Origin: a virus
DNA: 22,877 nt
Virus record (IMG/VR): IMGVR_UViG_3300023179_000540
Location: 1 to 22,877 of that record
Direction: 5' to 3' (one strand)
The notes below the pieces were generated by a model. It was not told where the DNA came from. It did no database searches and saw only the letters and a list, made by a program, of their open reading frames with translations. The translations under genes and the position numbers were made by a program. Positions 1 to 7,721 of this stretch are shown here, piece by piece. How positions within the stretch are numbered: position 1 is the stretch's first letter; each line of letters opens with the position of its first letter.

Positions 1-3
1 AAG

Positions 4-540
4 TTAACTTGCCTTCTTTACGAAACTATCACGAAGTGCTTCTAGTTTCTTACGACCTTCGGTTACTACTGCAACCTTGGTACGAGCAAGATCCATCTTG
101 TCTGCAGCAAATTCTGCAATTTCATTTTGTAAGTTTTCAGCAACAAATGCTTCCAACTTACTAATTGCATTTTGCATATTGGCACGATCACTACGAAGTT
201 CAGCAACTTCACTTGCAAGTGATTCACTTAGATAAGCATCAAAATTTTGAGCCTTATCCATCATTTGCTTTGTGAATTTTACACGGTCTTCGCTAACCAT
301 TTCACGTTCAGTACGAATTTTTGACAATTCGTCTGTAAGTGATTCGTTAACCATCTTGTCCAGAGCCTCAACCATATTAGCACGGTCGTGTTCATAACGA
401 CTAGCCATTTCCTCACGAATTTCATCACGAATCTGACCACGAGCTTCTTCAAGTTTAGCATTCCATGCTTCTTCAAGTTGTGCCTTGGTATCTTCGTTCA
501 GAAGTCCGCTTTCAAGTAATGGTTTTAGAGCTTCGAACAT
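4..540 (-). CDS. 22: Prohead core scaffold protein gp22 (possibly 3'-truncated)
   Basis: 178 aa, almost entirely charged alpha-helix with heptad-like spacing (LEEARGQIRDEIREEM and similar), as expected of the T4 gp22 major scaffold, which fills the prohead and is later cut up by gp21. The call rests on composition and position: it follows gp20, the acidic core protein and gp21 in the T4 head-gene order, and 15 nt separate it from gp21. T4 gp22 is about 269 aa, so this copy is short. Its TAA stop lies three bases from the window edge, after KKAS, where I would expect the helix to continue. The stop may be an end-of-contig sequence error. The major capsid gene 23 would be expected next, outside the window. 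Confidence 0.72.
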   Translation of the reverse strand: MFEALKPLLESGLLNEDTKAQLEEAWNAKLEEARGQIRDEIREEMASRYEHDRANMVEALDKMVNESLTDELSKIRTEREMVSEDRVKFTKQMMDKAQNFDAYLSESLASEVAELRSDRANMQNAISKLEAFVAENLQNEIAEFAADKMDLARTKVAVVTEGRKKLEALRDSFVKKAS

Positions 541-555
541 TAATTTCTCCTGAAC

Positions 556-1179
556 TTATATCTTTAATTCAGCAATAAACTTAGCAACTTCTTGCTTAAG
601 ATATTTCTGAACTCGTTGATCTTGATTTAAATCTTTAGCCATTTCCAAAATGCGATGACCACCGTTCATATTCATTAGTCCTTCATAGACTGCAGTTGGG
701 TAGGCATTTGGTGCACTTGGCTGTGCTACTATATCAACAGTAACGATATCAAAATCGCTTACTGCACCGTCGTTTTCGTTTACATTACCACTTCCACGAC
801 TACTTACTCCTAGTTTAACACCACTTTCTAACATGGTGCGAACTAAATTGCCCATTGGTGTAGGCAAAATCTTCATCTTACCATAACCGTTTGGTCCATC
901 TAACCACATTTCTGTAATCATATGACTTACACGGTCAAGGTTGATGCGTAAGTTTGTTGGGTGATCTACTTCACCCAACACACTATAACCTGTTCTAATT
1001 TGCTTATTGAGGGTTTCTATAGCACGACTAATTTCATTAACTGGATAAACACGTTGATTTGCGTTCTTTACACCACCTTGGATGCAAATGCCCTTCATAT
1101 AAAGGTTTTTGCCTTCATCAGTTGATGTTTCCATCTTTGCTTGGTCGTAGCTTAAATTTTCAATAAGCAAATTATTCAT
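556..1179 (-). CDS. 21: Prohead protease gp21 (S77-type)
   Basis: 207 aa, close to T4 gp21 (about 212 aa). This serine protease of the herpesvirus-assemblin-like fold matures the prohead by cutting scaffold and capsid proteins. Recognisable blocks are NQRVYPVNEI (residues 41-50), the His block LGEVDHPTN with His73, and the Ser block GVSSRGSG (residues 124-131) with Ser126/127 as nucleophile candidates. Next come DFDIVTVDIVAQPSAPNA, typical of T4-like gp21, and a C-terminal tail NQDQRVQKYLKQEVAKFIAELKI. It sits between the acidic core protein and gp22, 12 nt from the former, in the T4 order. ATG start at 1179. Confidence 0.92.
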   Translation of the reverse strand: MNNLLIENLSYDQAKMETSTDEGKNLYMKGICIQGGVKNANQRVYPVNEISRAIETLNKQIRTGYSVLGEVDHPTNLRINLDRVSHMITEMWLDGPNGYGKMKILPTPMGNLVRTMLESGVKLGVSSRGSGNVNENDGAVSDFDIVTVDIVAQPSAPNAYPTAVYEGLMNMNGGHRILEMAKDLNQDQRVQKYLKQEVAKFIAELKI

Positions 1180-1191
1180 AATTTTTTAACC

Positions 1192-2040
1192 TTACTTTGG
1201 AAGATTGCTCTTCTTGTTTACGTTTGGACCACCGCCAGTTGCAAACTTGCCTTCCGCACTTTGTGGCTTCTTAGCATTTGAGAAACCTTTTTTACCAGCG
1301 TCACCGCCTGGTGTATTAAGGAACTTACCAGAATGTGGGAAATTACCTGACTTTGGACCAGTATATTGCTTGCCATTTGGATCTACTTGTTCACTTTTTT
1401 GAGCAATATTCTTTGCAGTGCCACCCATGTCGTTCTTGCCAGCAACAACGCTCTTTGGATTTGTTTCACCAGTCTTTACAAATTCACCAGTGCCTGCGCC
1501 TACTGGCTTACCACTTGGACCTGCGCCAAACTCGCCCTTGTAGAACTCACCAACTTTTTCAACGTATTCACGAACAACGCCTTCTTCAGCGTGTTCTGGT
1601 TCTTCTTTTTCTTGTGCCATTAGTTTTTCAAATTCAGCCTTAAGGTCGTCAAGAGCATCTTCAAGGTCCATTACACGATCTTCAACGTCACCTTCTTCAC
1701 CAGCTTCGTCGCCCATGTCCATGTCATCACTGTCCATGCCCATGTCATCGTCTGCACCGTCCATACCATCATGATCTGCTTCAATATCGTGCATCATGTC
1801 ATCAGTCTGGTCCATGCTCATGTCGTCACCAGCTTCTTCCATGCCGAAGTTTTCGTCAACTGAATCTTCTTCAACTGCTTCTTCGTCCATGTCTTCTACT
1901 TCTTCTTCCATTTCTTCTGCAACAATTTCGTTGTAGATATCACGGCTTTTTGCTACAACAAGGTTATGAAATAATTCTTTTGCCTTGTCTTGTTCATCAT
2001 TAATGATGTATTCTATAAGTTGTTCGTACTGACTACGCAT
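1192..2040 (-). CDS. Acidic prohead core protein, gp67/gp68-like
   Basis: 282 aa in three parts. Residues 1-40 (QYEQLIEYIINDEQDKAKEL) form a helical domain of the kind found at the N-terminus of T4 internal core proteins gp67/gp68, as far as I recall that family. Residues about 41-125 are extremely acidic and Met-rich (DDMGMDSDDMDMGDEAG). The C-terminal third is rich in Gly, Lys and Pro and low in complexity, ending in NVNKKSNLPK. It lies between gp20 and gp21, where T4 has genes 67 and 68. The likely role is a scaffold constituent cut by gp21. It is much longer than T4 gp67 (about 80 aa) or gp68 (about 141 aa). The start is supported by CAGGAG 6-11 nt upstream of ATG 2040. The homology claim is inferred from position and the N-terminal pattern. 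Confidence 0.65.
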   Translation of the reverse strand: MRSQYEQLIEYIINDEQDKAKELFHNLVVAKSRDIYNEIVAEEMEEEVEDMDEEAVEEDSVDENFGMEEAGDDMSMDQTDDMMHDIEADHDGMDGADDDMGMDSDDMDMGDEAGEEGDVEDRVMDLEDALDDLKAEFEKLMAQEKEEPEHAEEGVVREYVEKVGEFYKGEFGAGPSGKPVGAGTGEFVKTGETNPKSVVAGKNDMGGTAKNIAQKSEQVDPNGKQYTGPKSGNFPHSGKFLNTPGGDAGKKGFSNAKKPQSAEGKFATGGGPNVNKKSNLPK

Positions 2041-2049
2041 ATAAAAAAC

Positions 2050-2077
2050 TCCTGTGGAATTATATCCTGTGATTATA
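2050..2077 (-). repeat. Imperfect tandem repeat carrying two SD-like motifs
   Basis: Plus-strand TCCTGTGGAATTATA (2050-2064) is followed directly by TCCTGTGATTATA (2065-2077). On the minus strand this gives two copies of a TATAAT-like box followed by ACAGGA, just upstream of the acidic core protein start. The proximal ACAGGA is the likely ribosome-binding site. The TATAAT boxes could act as -10 elements. The rest of the 100-nt gap (2041-2142) shows nothing else I recognise. Confidence 0.35.
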
Positions 2078-2142
2078 TTTAAACTATGGTTATAATATGT
2101 GCCTGAAATAGCCGTATTTTTCGATTTTTTATGAGAAATAAA

Positions 2143-2367
2143 TTATAAGCCTGGTTGGCCGCCACTTGGCGCACCATATTGTTGGCGCACTAACTTGATT
2201 TTTTCAACATATTCGACCGTGCGCTGGTCATTCATTTTACGTAATTGGTTAATTTGAGCAAGTGTTAAACGTGTTTTACGCAAATCATGAATCTTATCTA
2301 CACTATTATCACGTGATAGATCTTGATAGGCTCCATTATTTGCATTAAACATTTCACTTAAAAACAT
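2143..2367 (-). CDS. Small head-module protein downstream of gp20, function unknown
   Basis: 74 aa, MFLSEMFN... to ...PSGGQPGL. Mostly charged helix (KTRLTLAQINQLRKMNDQRT) with a flexible Gly/Pro tail. It has no membrane segment or known motif. It has a clear Shine-Dalgarno (GGAG about 7 nt upstream of ATG 2367) and lies 24 nt after gp20, in the slot where T4 carries gene 67. It may be a small prohead core or portal-associated protein, but I do not recognise the family. It is real by its start signal, its reading frame and its place in the head operon. Confidence 0.6.
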   Translation of the reverse strand: MFLSEMFNANNGAYQDLSRDNSVDKIHDLRKTRLTLAQINQLRKMNDQRTVEYVEKIKLVRQQYGAPSGGQPGL

Positions 2368-2391
2368 AACTGCTCCACTTTTTATTTAGGT

Positions 2392-4179
2392 TTATGCACC
2401 ACCTAATGCCGCACCAGCAGTTTGTCCACCTGCGGCACCACCACCTGCACCACCTGTTGGACTTGGAACACCAGCTGCACCAACTTCACCACCAATTGGT
2501 GGAGCGCCTGGCACACCTAAACCACCGCCTTGTTCTGCCGCTTGTATGTCACTTACAGTTTCAAGGTCAGTGCTTATGGCACCTGGTGTTACACCAACCG
2601 TGCGCAGATCAGCACCTTGAACCTTACTTTCTGGAGAATCTGTACCACGTTCTTCGTGCCACATCTTATCATTTTCAGCAAGTTCCATATCAGTAAGACC
2701 AAGATATTTCTTTAACATAAAACGCTTACTCAAATAATCAGTTTGATTGATTTGTGTAAATGCAGTGATTCGACCAGCATTTAATTCAAGTTCACGATAT
2801 GCGGCAAAGTTTTGTGGTTCAGTAAATTTAATTTCAAATAAGCTGTTGTCAAGGTTGAAACCACGATGTTTTAAAAACATCTTAAATTCTGTATCAAACT
2901 TTGGACTTATATAACGTTGTAATCTCTTGCAATATTCATTAAAACGATGCTCTTGTATAAGTGCAGTAGTTACTTTACCATCAACAAATGCACGGTCACT
3001 GTCTTCTGGACCAGTTGGTAGATAACTACTTGGAATACGAAGACTACGATACATCTTGTTTTGGAAATAACGCAAATCATCAATTTCACCAAGATTTTGA
3101 CCACCAGGTAGAACTTCTACAGATGAGCCACGACCTTCTGCGCTTTGTGGAAAGAAGAAATCTTCATTCATGCTCATAGGATTATATGAAGCATCCATTA
3201 AGTTACTACCACCACCACTTTGTGTTGGTATTCTGCGTTGATTAATTTCATTCTTTACACGTTCAACAAATTGCATTGCAAGATGTGCTGGCATGTTGCC
3301 AACATCAATCTTAAACATTCTGCGTTCTGGTGCACGACTGATACGATATATTAGAATTGCGTCTTCAAGCAATTCTTTTTGTTTGAATACTTTAAAAATT
3401 GCTTCAAATATACTAACACCGAATGGCCAGTTGACATCTAAACCTTCTGTTAAACTTAAATGAACAACGTGTTCTGCACCTACTGGAAACTCATTATTGC
3501 CAGCACCAAAACGTGTATTTGGTGAAAATACTTCACCACCTGCTGTGTAAGAACGTGATCCACCCATATAAGGAGCAAAAGCATAACTGTCATTTGGACC
3601 TGGTGGACGAGTAATAGTATTATTCTGTAGATTTGGATTCAAATCACGAATATAATAAATTTCAGGTTCTTTACCTTTAGATTCATTAACAATGACTTTG
3701 CTAACACGATTCATTTCAGTCCAGAACCACTTATAAGTTTCTGGATCACGAACAAATACTTGGTCACCATACTTTAGCGTATTACGGAAAATCTTAAAGA
3801 TACGTTGTTCAAAATCTTGTAGTTTACACCAAGACTTTAACTGTTCTTTAAGAATCATTACTTCATTTTCTGTAGCTTCTTCATTAAAATGAACATTAAA
3901 TGGTGTATGTGTTTCTTCACTGCGTTGGGTGCAGAACTCACTTAAAATATCAAGTGCGCTGTTAGCTTCACTATCTAAATCCATATTCTCATACTGAGTA
4001 TAACGGTCAATACGATTTGGATGACCACTATACACATCAGGTAACATAGATTGATAGTTACGATATGCAGCGTTTGCTTGTGAACCAAGATAATTGTAAC
4101 TGCTATAGTCTGTTACACTACCATTTACAGGGCTATATGAACCATCACTTACAATACGCCAATGTTTGCGCCAACTCAT
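2392..4179 (-). CDS. 20: Portal vertex protein gp20
   Basis: 595 aa (T4 gp20 is 524). It forms the dodecameric portal through which DNA is packaged and to which the neck and tail attach. The call rests on gp20-type blocks: NRIDRYTQYENMDLDSEAN near residue 60, LDILSEFCTQR, GDQVFVRDPETYKW, HVVHLSLTEGLDVNWPFG, YRISRAPERRMFKIDVGN, and the portal core SYNPMSMNEDFFFPQS followed by EVLPGGQNLGEIDDLRYFQN. RIPSSYLPTGPEDSDRAF comes next. The last 60 residues are a Gly/Ala/Pro-rich extension (GGAGGGAAGGQTAGAALGG) absent from T4. It heads the head operon, and a late-promoter match lies 20 nt upstream of its ATG at 4179. Confidence 0.96.
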   Translation of the reverse strand: MSWRKHWRIVSDGSYSPVNGSVTDYSSYNYLGSQANAAYRNYQSMLPDVYSGHPNRIDRYTQYENMDLDSEANSALDILSEFCTQRSEETHTPFNVHFNEEATENEVMILKEQLKSWCKLQDFEQRIFKIFRNTLKYGDQVFVRDPETYKWFWTEMNRVSKVIVNESKGKEPEIYYIRDLNPNLQNNTITRPPGPNDSYAFAPYMGGSRSYTAGGEVFSPNTRFGAGNNEFPVGAEHVVHLSLTEGLDVNWPFGVSIFEAIFKVFKQKELLEDAILIYRISRAPERRMFKIDVGNMPAHLAMQFVERVKNEINQRRIPTQSGGGSNLMDASYNPMSMNEDFFFPQSAEGRGSSVEVLPGGQNLGEIDDLRYFQNKMYRSLRIPSSYLPTGPEDSDRAFVDGKVTTALIQEHRFNEYCKRLQRYISPKFDTEFKMFLKHRGFNLDNSLFEIKFTEPQNFAAYRELELNAGRITAFTQINQTDYLSKRFMLKKYLGLTDMELAENDKMWHEERGTDSPESKVQGADLRTVGVTPGAISTDLETVSDIQAAEQGGGLGVPGAPPIGGEVGAAGVPSPTGGAGGGAAGGQTAGAALGGA

Positions 4180-4198
4180 TTGTGAAATCCTTGTAGAA

Positions 4199-4205
4199 TA
4201 TTTAT
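4199..4205 (-). promoter_or_regulatory. T4-type late promoter before gp20
   Basis: The minus strand reads CATAAATA, matching the NATAAATA late element of T4-like phages that gp55 recognises. It lies 20 nt upstream of the gp20 start, leaving a leader of about 14 nt. Confidence 0.6.
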
Positions 4206-4228
4206 GGATATATGCGGTGTTTTAATTA

Positions 4229-6508
4229 TTATGCAACACGAGCAGCTGTCATTTCAGTATGACCACTGATACTGTTTAATATTTCAATCATATTATCAAA
4301 CTTTGCACTAATATCAGAAAGCAAGTCTTCACTTGCATTTCTTGCATTAATAGCAGCTGGCAATTGTTCTTTAACAGTCTGTGCTGATTTAGCAGCATCC
4401 ATTAGCATATCTGTTAGATTTTCTGGTAAGACAGCTTCTGTGCCATGAAGTTTGGCAAGATAACCAGTAGTTGGACCACTTAATATACCACCCAATGCTT
4501 GACCACTACCAAAACGTTCAAGATGTATACCTGGATGAGACGTTAAAAAATCAATTACTCTTTGATCAGATGGATTTTCACGAATATAGTCTACTACATC
4601 TGGCGGACTGGTTCCAACACCTAAACTTCTACCTAATTCTTGAACATCAATATTTTCACTACTCAATATTGGTGATTGTTGTTGAACAGTCATTCTACCA
4701 CGTAAACGGGATATTTCTGTATTTTGTTCTTGTTGTGAAATATTATTACGAAGATAAGCTGCATTTGCCGCTTCTGCTTCAGGACCGCCAAAGTGTTCAC
4801 GTATAAATCTACTAAGAGTTCTCATACCCTCTGTTAAAAGTTCAACAGGAGTATTCAATGCACTAACAATTCTCAAATATTCTTTCATCTGACCATTTAC
4901 AAGATTTTGTAAATCTACTTGTTGTTGCATACCTTTACGTTCTTCTTCTCGTAAAAGTTTAGAACTTGGATCATCACGACCAGCTTGTTCAAGTTGTTTT
5001 CGCACTTCATCAATTTTGTTAAAATCTATTGCATTAAGTGTTTTAAAAGATTCTGCAAGTTTTTGACCAACTTCTTGATATTCTGGTAATACAGCTGCGG
5101 CCCTTGCAAAACTTTGCAAGTTTTTGATTTCTTCTTTTGCTGTCGTGCCTATATCTTTTAATATTTCAATAGATGTATCTTTTGTAACACCACCAGTTTC
5201 AGCAGCACTAAACAATCTACGTGCCATTTCAGCAATCGCTGGCGCTTGTTGTGCAAGTATATTACCACTTTCACTGAATATTTGACCACCAGTCTGTGCC
5301 ATTTCCTTAAACAAATCTTGTGAAGCGGCTGGCAATAACTCCAATTGTCGTCGTATTTCTTCAGCTTCGGCTGGTGATTTAGCAGCAAGAAACTGTTGAA
5401 ATGCCAAATCACGTTCATTGGCATCACGTTTTGCTTGCAATGTTTTAGCATCTTGACCAGTTAGTTCTGCAATTAATCGCAAGTTCTGTGCATATTTTTC
5501 TGTTTGACGTGCAACTTCCACATCAGTTACAGAACCACTGCGGCGCATACGTGCACCAACTTCTGCAATCAAACCTGGTATTTCATCCAGACCAACACCA
5601 AGTTGTTGTAATCTATCTACATCAATTTCTTTAACAACACGACCAACACGACGAGCACCCTCAGTCATGCTACCGCCAAATTGCATTACTGCTTCACGAT
5701 TTTCAAGTAATGCTTTTGAAAAAATATCAGCAGTAAGACCAGCATTAGTTGCCGCAGTTCGTAATCCTGTTAAACCATCAGCAAATACAAATCCAGCACT
5801 ACTTGTTTGTTTTAATGCGCCCGCAAGTTTGACTGCTTCTTTACCAAAAAAGTCAAGTAATGCTTTACCACCTTCACCAATTTTGGTTACTAACTCTTTT
5901 GCCGAATCTCCAATTATTGGTATTGCACCAGCCGCAGAAGCCGCAAGTTTGAAAGCAGTTTCAAAAGTAGTGCTTGCTATTTGAATACGTGTTTCTAAAC
6001 CACTTGCACTTTGAACACCAGCAGTAAAAATACCTTTAACAAAACCATTTAAAGTTCTTGTAAATTCATTATTCAAAAAATCATTTACTTTACCAAGATT
6101 TCTTGCAAAAAATACTTGAGCATTAAGATAGCTTACTGAATCTCTGTTAACTCCCTCTAATGAATCTGCATAGTTCTTTGTATTCTCATTTAATAGTCGT
6201 TGGGCTTCTTCACCAGTAATTTCTTGATTTTTCTTTGCTTGGCGGATTCTTCTTTCATCTTCAATATATTGACGTGCGTTTCTTCTTAGTGCTTGGTCAA
6301 ATTGTGTTCTTGCAGCCAATTCTTTTTTGGCTGCTTCACTATTTTTGTTTAATATGTCCGTATTTTCTTTTTCTGCTTTTACCAATTCATCAAAAGAGTT
6401 TTGTAATTTAAGAGAAGTTTTACCTAAACTCAAATAAACATCTTCTTGCTCACGAATCGATCTGACGAGCACTTCCTGTAATCGTTTAAGTTCTTCAGAA
6501 TCAGCCAT
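4229..6508 (-). CDS. Probable tail tape measure protein
   Basis: 759 aa. Residues 1-130 are coiled-coil-like and rich in Lys, Glu and Gln. A hydrophobic small-residue stretch near 185-205 (KLAASAAGAIPIIGD) follows. Further helical segments contain many Ala and Gln. Near residue 685 is GPTTGYLAKLHGTEAVLP, the 'GY.A.LHGTEAVxP' signature common near the C-terminus of tape measure proteins. A tape measure sets tail length and occupies the tube lumen. The T4 counterpart would be gp29 (590 aa), but I cannot show direct homology. Context supports the role: it is divergent from gp26, whose product appears to be a frameshifted tape-measure chaperone. ATG start at 6508, with a perfect late promoter 31 nt upstream. 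Confidence 0.65.
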   Translation of the reverse strand: MADSEELKRLQEVLVRSIREQEDVYLSLGKTSLKLQNSFDELVKAEKENTDILNKNSEAAKKELAARTQFDQALRRNARQYIEDERRIRQAKKNQEITGEEAQRLLNENTKNYADSLEGVNRDSVSYLNAQVFFARNLGKVNDFLNNEFTRTLNGFVKGIFTAGVQSASGLETRIQIASTTFETAFKLAASAAGAIPIIGDSAKELVTKIGEGGKALLDFFGKEAVKLAGALKQTSSAGFVFADGLTGLRTAATNAGLTADIFSKALLENREAVMQFGGSMTEGARRVGRVVKEIDVDRLQQLGVGLDEIPGLIAEVGARMRRSGSVTDVEVARQTEKYAQNLRLIAELTGQDAKTLQAKRDANERDLAFQQFLAAKSPAEAEEIRRQLELLPAASQDLFKEMAQTGGQIFSESGNILAQQAPAIAEMARRLFSAAETGGVTKDTSIEILKDIGTTAKEEIKNLQSFARAAAVLPEYQEVGQKLAESFKTLNAIDFNKIDEVRKQLEQAGRDDPSSKLLREEERKGMQQQVDLQNLVNGQMKEYLRIVSALNTPVELLTEGMRTLSRFIREHFGGPEAEAANAAYLRNNISQQEQNTEISRLRGRMTVQQQSPILSSENIDVQELGRSLGVGTSPPDVVDYIRENPSDQRVIDFLTSHPGIHLERFGSGQALGGILSGPTTGYLAKLHGTEAVLPENLTDMLMDAAKSAQTVKEQLPAAINARNASEDLLSDISAKFDNMIEILNSISGHTEMTAARVA

Positions 6509-6518
6509 TTTTTATCCG

Positions 6519-6526
6519 TGTAAATA
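6519..6526 (+). promoter_or_regulatory. Weak late-promoter-like element before gp26
   Basis: TGTAAATA differs from TATAAATA at one position and lies 31 nt upstream of the gp26 ATG. It is the only late-like box on this strand in the divergent gap. Confidence 0.3.
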
Positions 6527-6538
6527 ACTTATACTATA

Positions 6539-6546
6539 TATTTATA
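6539..6546 (-). promoter_or_regulatory. T4-type late promoter before the tape measure gene
   Basis: The minus strand reads TATAAATA, a perfect match to the T4 late consensus, 31 nt upstream of the tape measure ATG at 6508. It lies in the 49-nt gap between divergent tail genes. Confidence 0.65.
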
Positions 6547-6557
6547 GGTGTAAAAAT

Positions 6558-7397
6558 ATGCAAAATTCAATGAACCCATTAGCGAAACATTTTCGTCAAC
6601 CATCAGTATACTTGAAACTTCCAAGCGGTGGCAAATACTGGCCAGAAGGCACAATCAACTTACCAGCTAATGGTGAAGTTCCTATTATGGCAATGACAAC
6701 CAAAGATGAAATTACAATCAGAACACCTGATGCACTTATGAATGGTCAAGGTGTAGTCGATCTAATTCAAAGTTGCTGTCCTAATATTACCAATGCTTGG
6801 GCTATGCCTACAATAGATAGTGATGCAATACTTGTTGCTATACGTATCGCAACTAACGGCAGTAACATGGATATTGATAGTAAATGTCCACATTGTGAAA
6901 ACGAAAACCGTCACGGTTTTGATCTAAACAATTACCTTTTGCGAATCAAAGCACCTGATTATAATAAAACTCATGTCATTGATAATTTAACATTTAAATT
7001 TAAACCAATTAATTACCTACAATATACAAAAAACAGTTTGATTGAATTTGAAAGCGAAAAAATTATTGATATGGCACTAAATCCTGACATACCAGTTGAA
7101 GCTAAAAAAGCACAATTTGATGTTCAATTACAAAACATTATCAAACTAACACATAATATGATTTCTCAGAATACAGAAAGTATTACCACAGAAGATGGTG
7201 TAGTTGTGACAAATCCTGAACACATAATTGAATTTTATAACAATGCAAGTAAAAATATTATACGTGAAGTTCAGGACATTATTATAGATTTGAATAATAG
7301 TGTCAAACAACAATCAACCAAAGTAATGTGTGAATCTTGTGAAAAAACTTATGAGGTAGCCGTAACATTCGATTACGCAAATTTTTTCGAAGACTAA
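6558..7397 (+). CDS. 26: gp26-family baseplate hub assembly protein / tape measure chaperone
   Basis: 279 aa in the unshifted frame. The N-terminal block LKLPSGGKYWPEGTINLPANG and the following MTTKDEITIRTPDALMNG, DLIQSCCPNI and LVAIRIATNG are typical of the T4 gp26 / T4 baseplate protein family. Two CxxC pairs (Cys110/113 in KCPHCENEN, Cys258/261 in MCESCEK) would make a zinc ribbon; the region between them is helical. In T4, gp26 and gp51 are needed to build the hub but are absent from the virion, which fits a chaperone role. The last sense codons carry a slippery run followed by a hairpin, so part of translation probably shifts to -1 and gives a 353-aa fusion. ATG 6558 has AGGTG at good spacing. 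Confidence 0.85.
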   Translation: MQNSMNPLAKHFRQPSVYLKLPSGGKYWPEGTINLPANGEVPIMAMTTKDEITIRTPDALMNGQGVVDLIQSCCPNITNAWAMPTIDSDAILVAIRIATNGSNMDIDSKCPHCENENRHGFDLNNYLLRIKAPDYNKTHVIDNLTFKFKPINYLQYTKNSLIEFESEKIIDMALNPDIPVEAKKAQFDVQLQNIIKLTHNMISQNTESITTEDGVVVTNPEHIIEFYNNASKNIIREVQDIIIDLNNSVKQQSTKVMCESCEKTYEVAVTFDYANFFED

Positions 7398-7411
7398 TCG
7401 TAAAATACGAT
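7379..7411 (+). promoter_or_regulatory. Programmed -1 ribosomal frameshift signal
   Basis: The zero-frame codons are GCA AAT TTT TTC GAA GAC TAA. Two overlapping X XXY YYZ heptamers are present, A AAT TTT (7379-7385) and T TTT TTC (7382-7388). Eight nt after the latter comes a perfect hairpin: ATCGTA (7397-7402), loop AAA, TACGAT (7406-7411). Slippery site, spacing and stem match the classic -1 layout. A shift joins gp26 to a conserved-looking 76-codon frame that has no start codon of its own in the right place. Confidence 0.75.
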
Positions 7412-7618
7412 ATTTCCCAAATTGAAGCAGAAATTTCACAATATGAAAGTGAAGTTAAACGTATTAAACATAATGCGTTAAAGATTTGTTGGTATATGCG
7501 TGGTGGTGTCACTTATGATGAGATTATGGAAATGAGTGTGACTGAACGTGATATTATGGGTAAGATTATTGAAGAGAACTTAGAAACTACTAAGAAATCA
7601 GGTATGGCTTTCTTCTGA
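7388..7618 (+). CDS. -1 frame extension of gp26 (gp51-like C-terminal domain)
   Basis: 76 codons in the -1 frame relative to gp26, ending at TGA 7616-7618. The product reads RRLIVKYDISQIEAEISQYE..., then KICWYMRGGVTYDEIMEMSV and ERDIMGKIIEENLETTKKSG, ending in MAFF. This is a compact helical domain that looks like real protein. The open frame begins after a TGA at 7352-7354 and has no ATG, GTG or TTG before the mid-domain ATG. It therefore seems to depend on frameshifting from gp26, giving a 353-aa fusion. The arrangement parallels lambda G/GT tail chaperones. The gp51 label is inferred from T4 gene pairing (26 next to 51) and a vague memory of similar short ORFs in marine relatives. A direct homology search is needed. 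Confidence 0.7.
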   Translation, partial: RRLIVKYDISQIEAEISQYESEVKRIKHNALKICWYMRGGVTYDEIMEMSVTERDIMGKIIEENLETTKKSGMAFF

Positions 7619-7627
7619 TCAGTTTTA

Positions 7628-7664
7628 AGATGCCTACGGCATCTGTTCAGGGACTATCGTCCCT
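7628..7664. terminator. Tandem perfect hairpins ending the gp26 unit
   Basis: AGATGCC/GGCATCT with loop TAC (7628-7644), then AGGGAC/GTCCCT with loop TATC (7649-7664). They begin 10 nt after the stop of the gp26 extension and are followed on the plus strand by a pyrimidine tract with a TTTC repeat (about 7670-7683). They plausibly mark a transcript end between convergent units. No long T-run follows, so termination could be inefficient. They could also cap the structured RNA on the minus strand. Confidence 0.45.
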
Positions 7665-7721
7665 TCACCTTCTTTCTTTCTTTGATTTCTCTTCAAGAAT
7701 TAATATTAGTTTCATTTAGAC

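Noticed and set aside
1205-1643. Plus-strand open frames opposite the acidic core protein
   Set aside because: They are antisense shadows with odd composition and no RBS, opposite a clear head gene. Similar shadows elsewhere were also dropped.
7670-7683. TTTC short tandem repeat as a CRISPR or recombination site
   Set aside because: Four units of a tetranucleotide in a pyrimidine tract after hairpins. No spacer structure; no CRISPR array is seen anywhere in the window.
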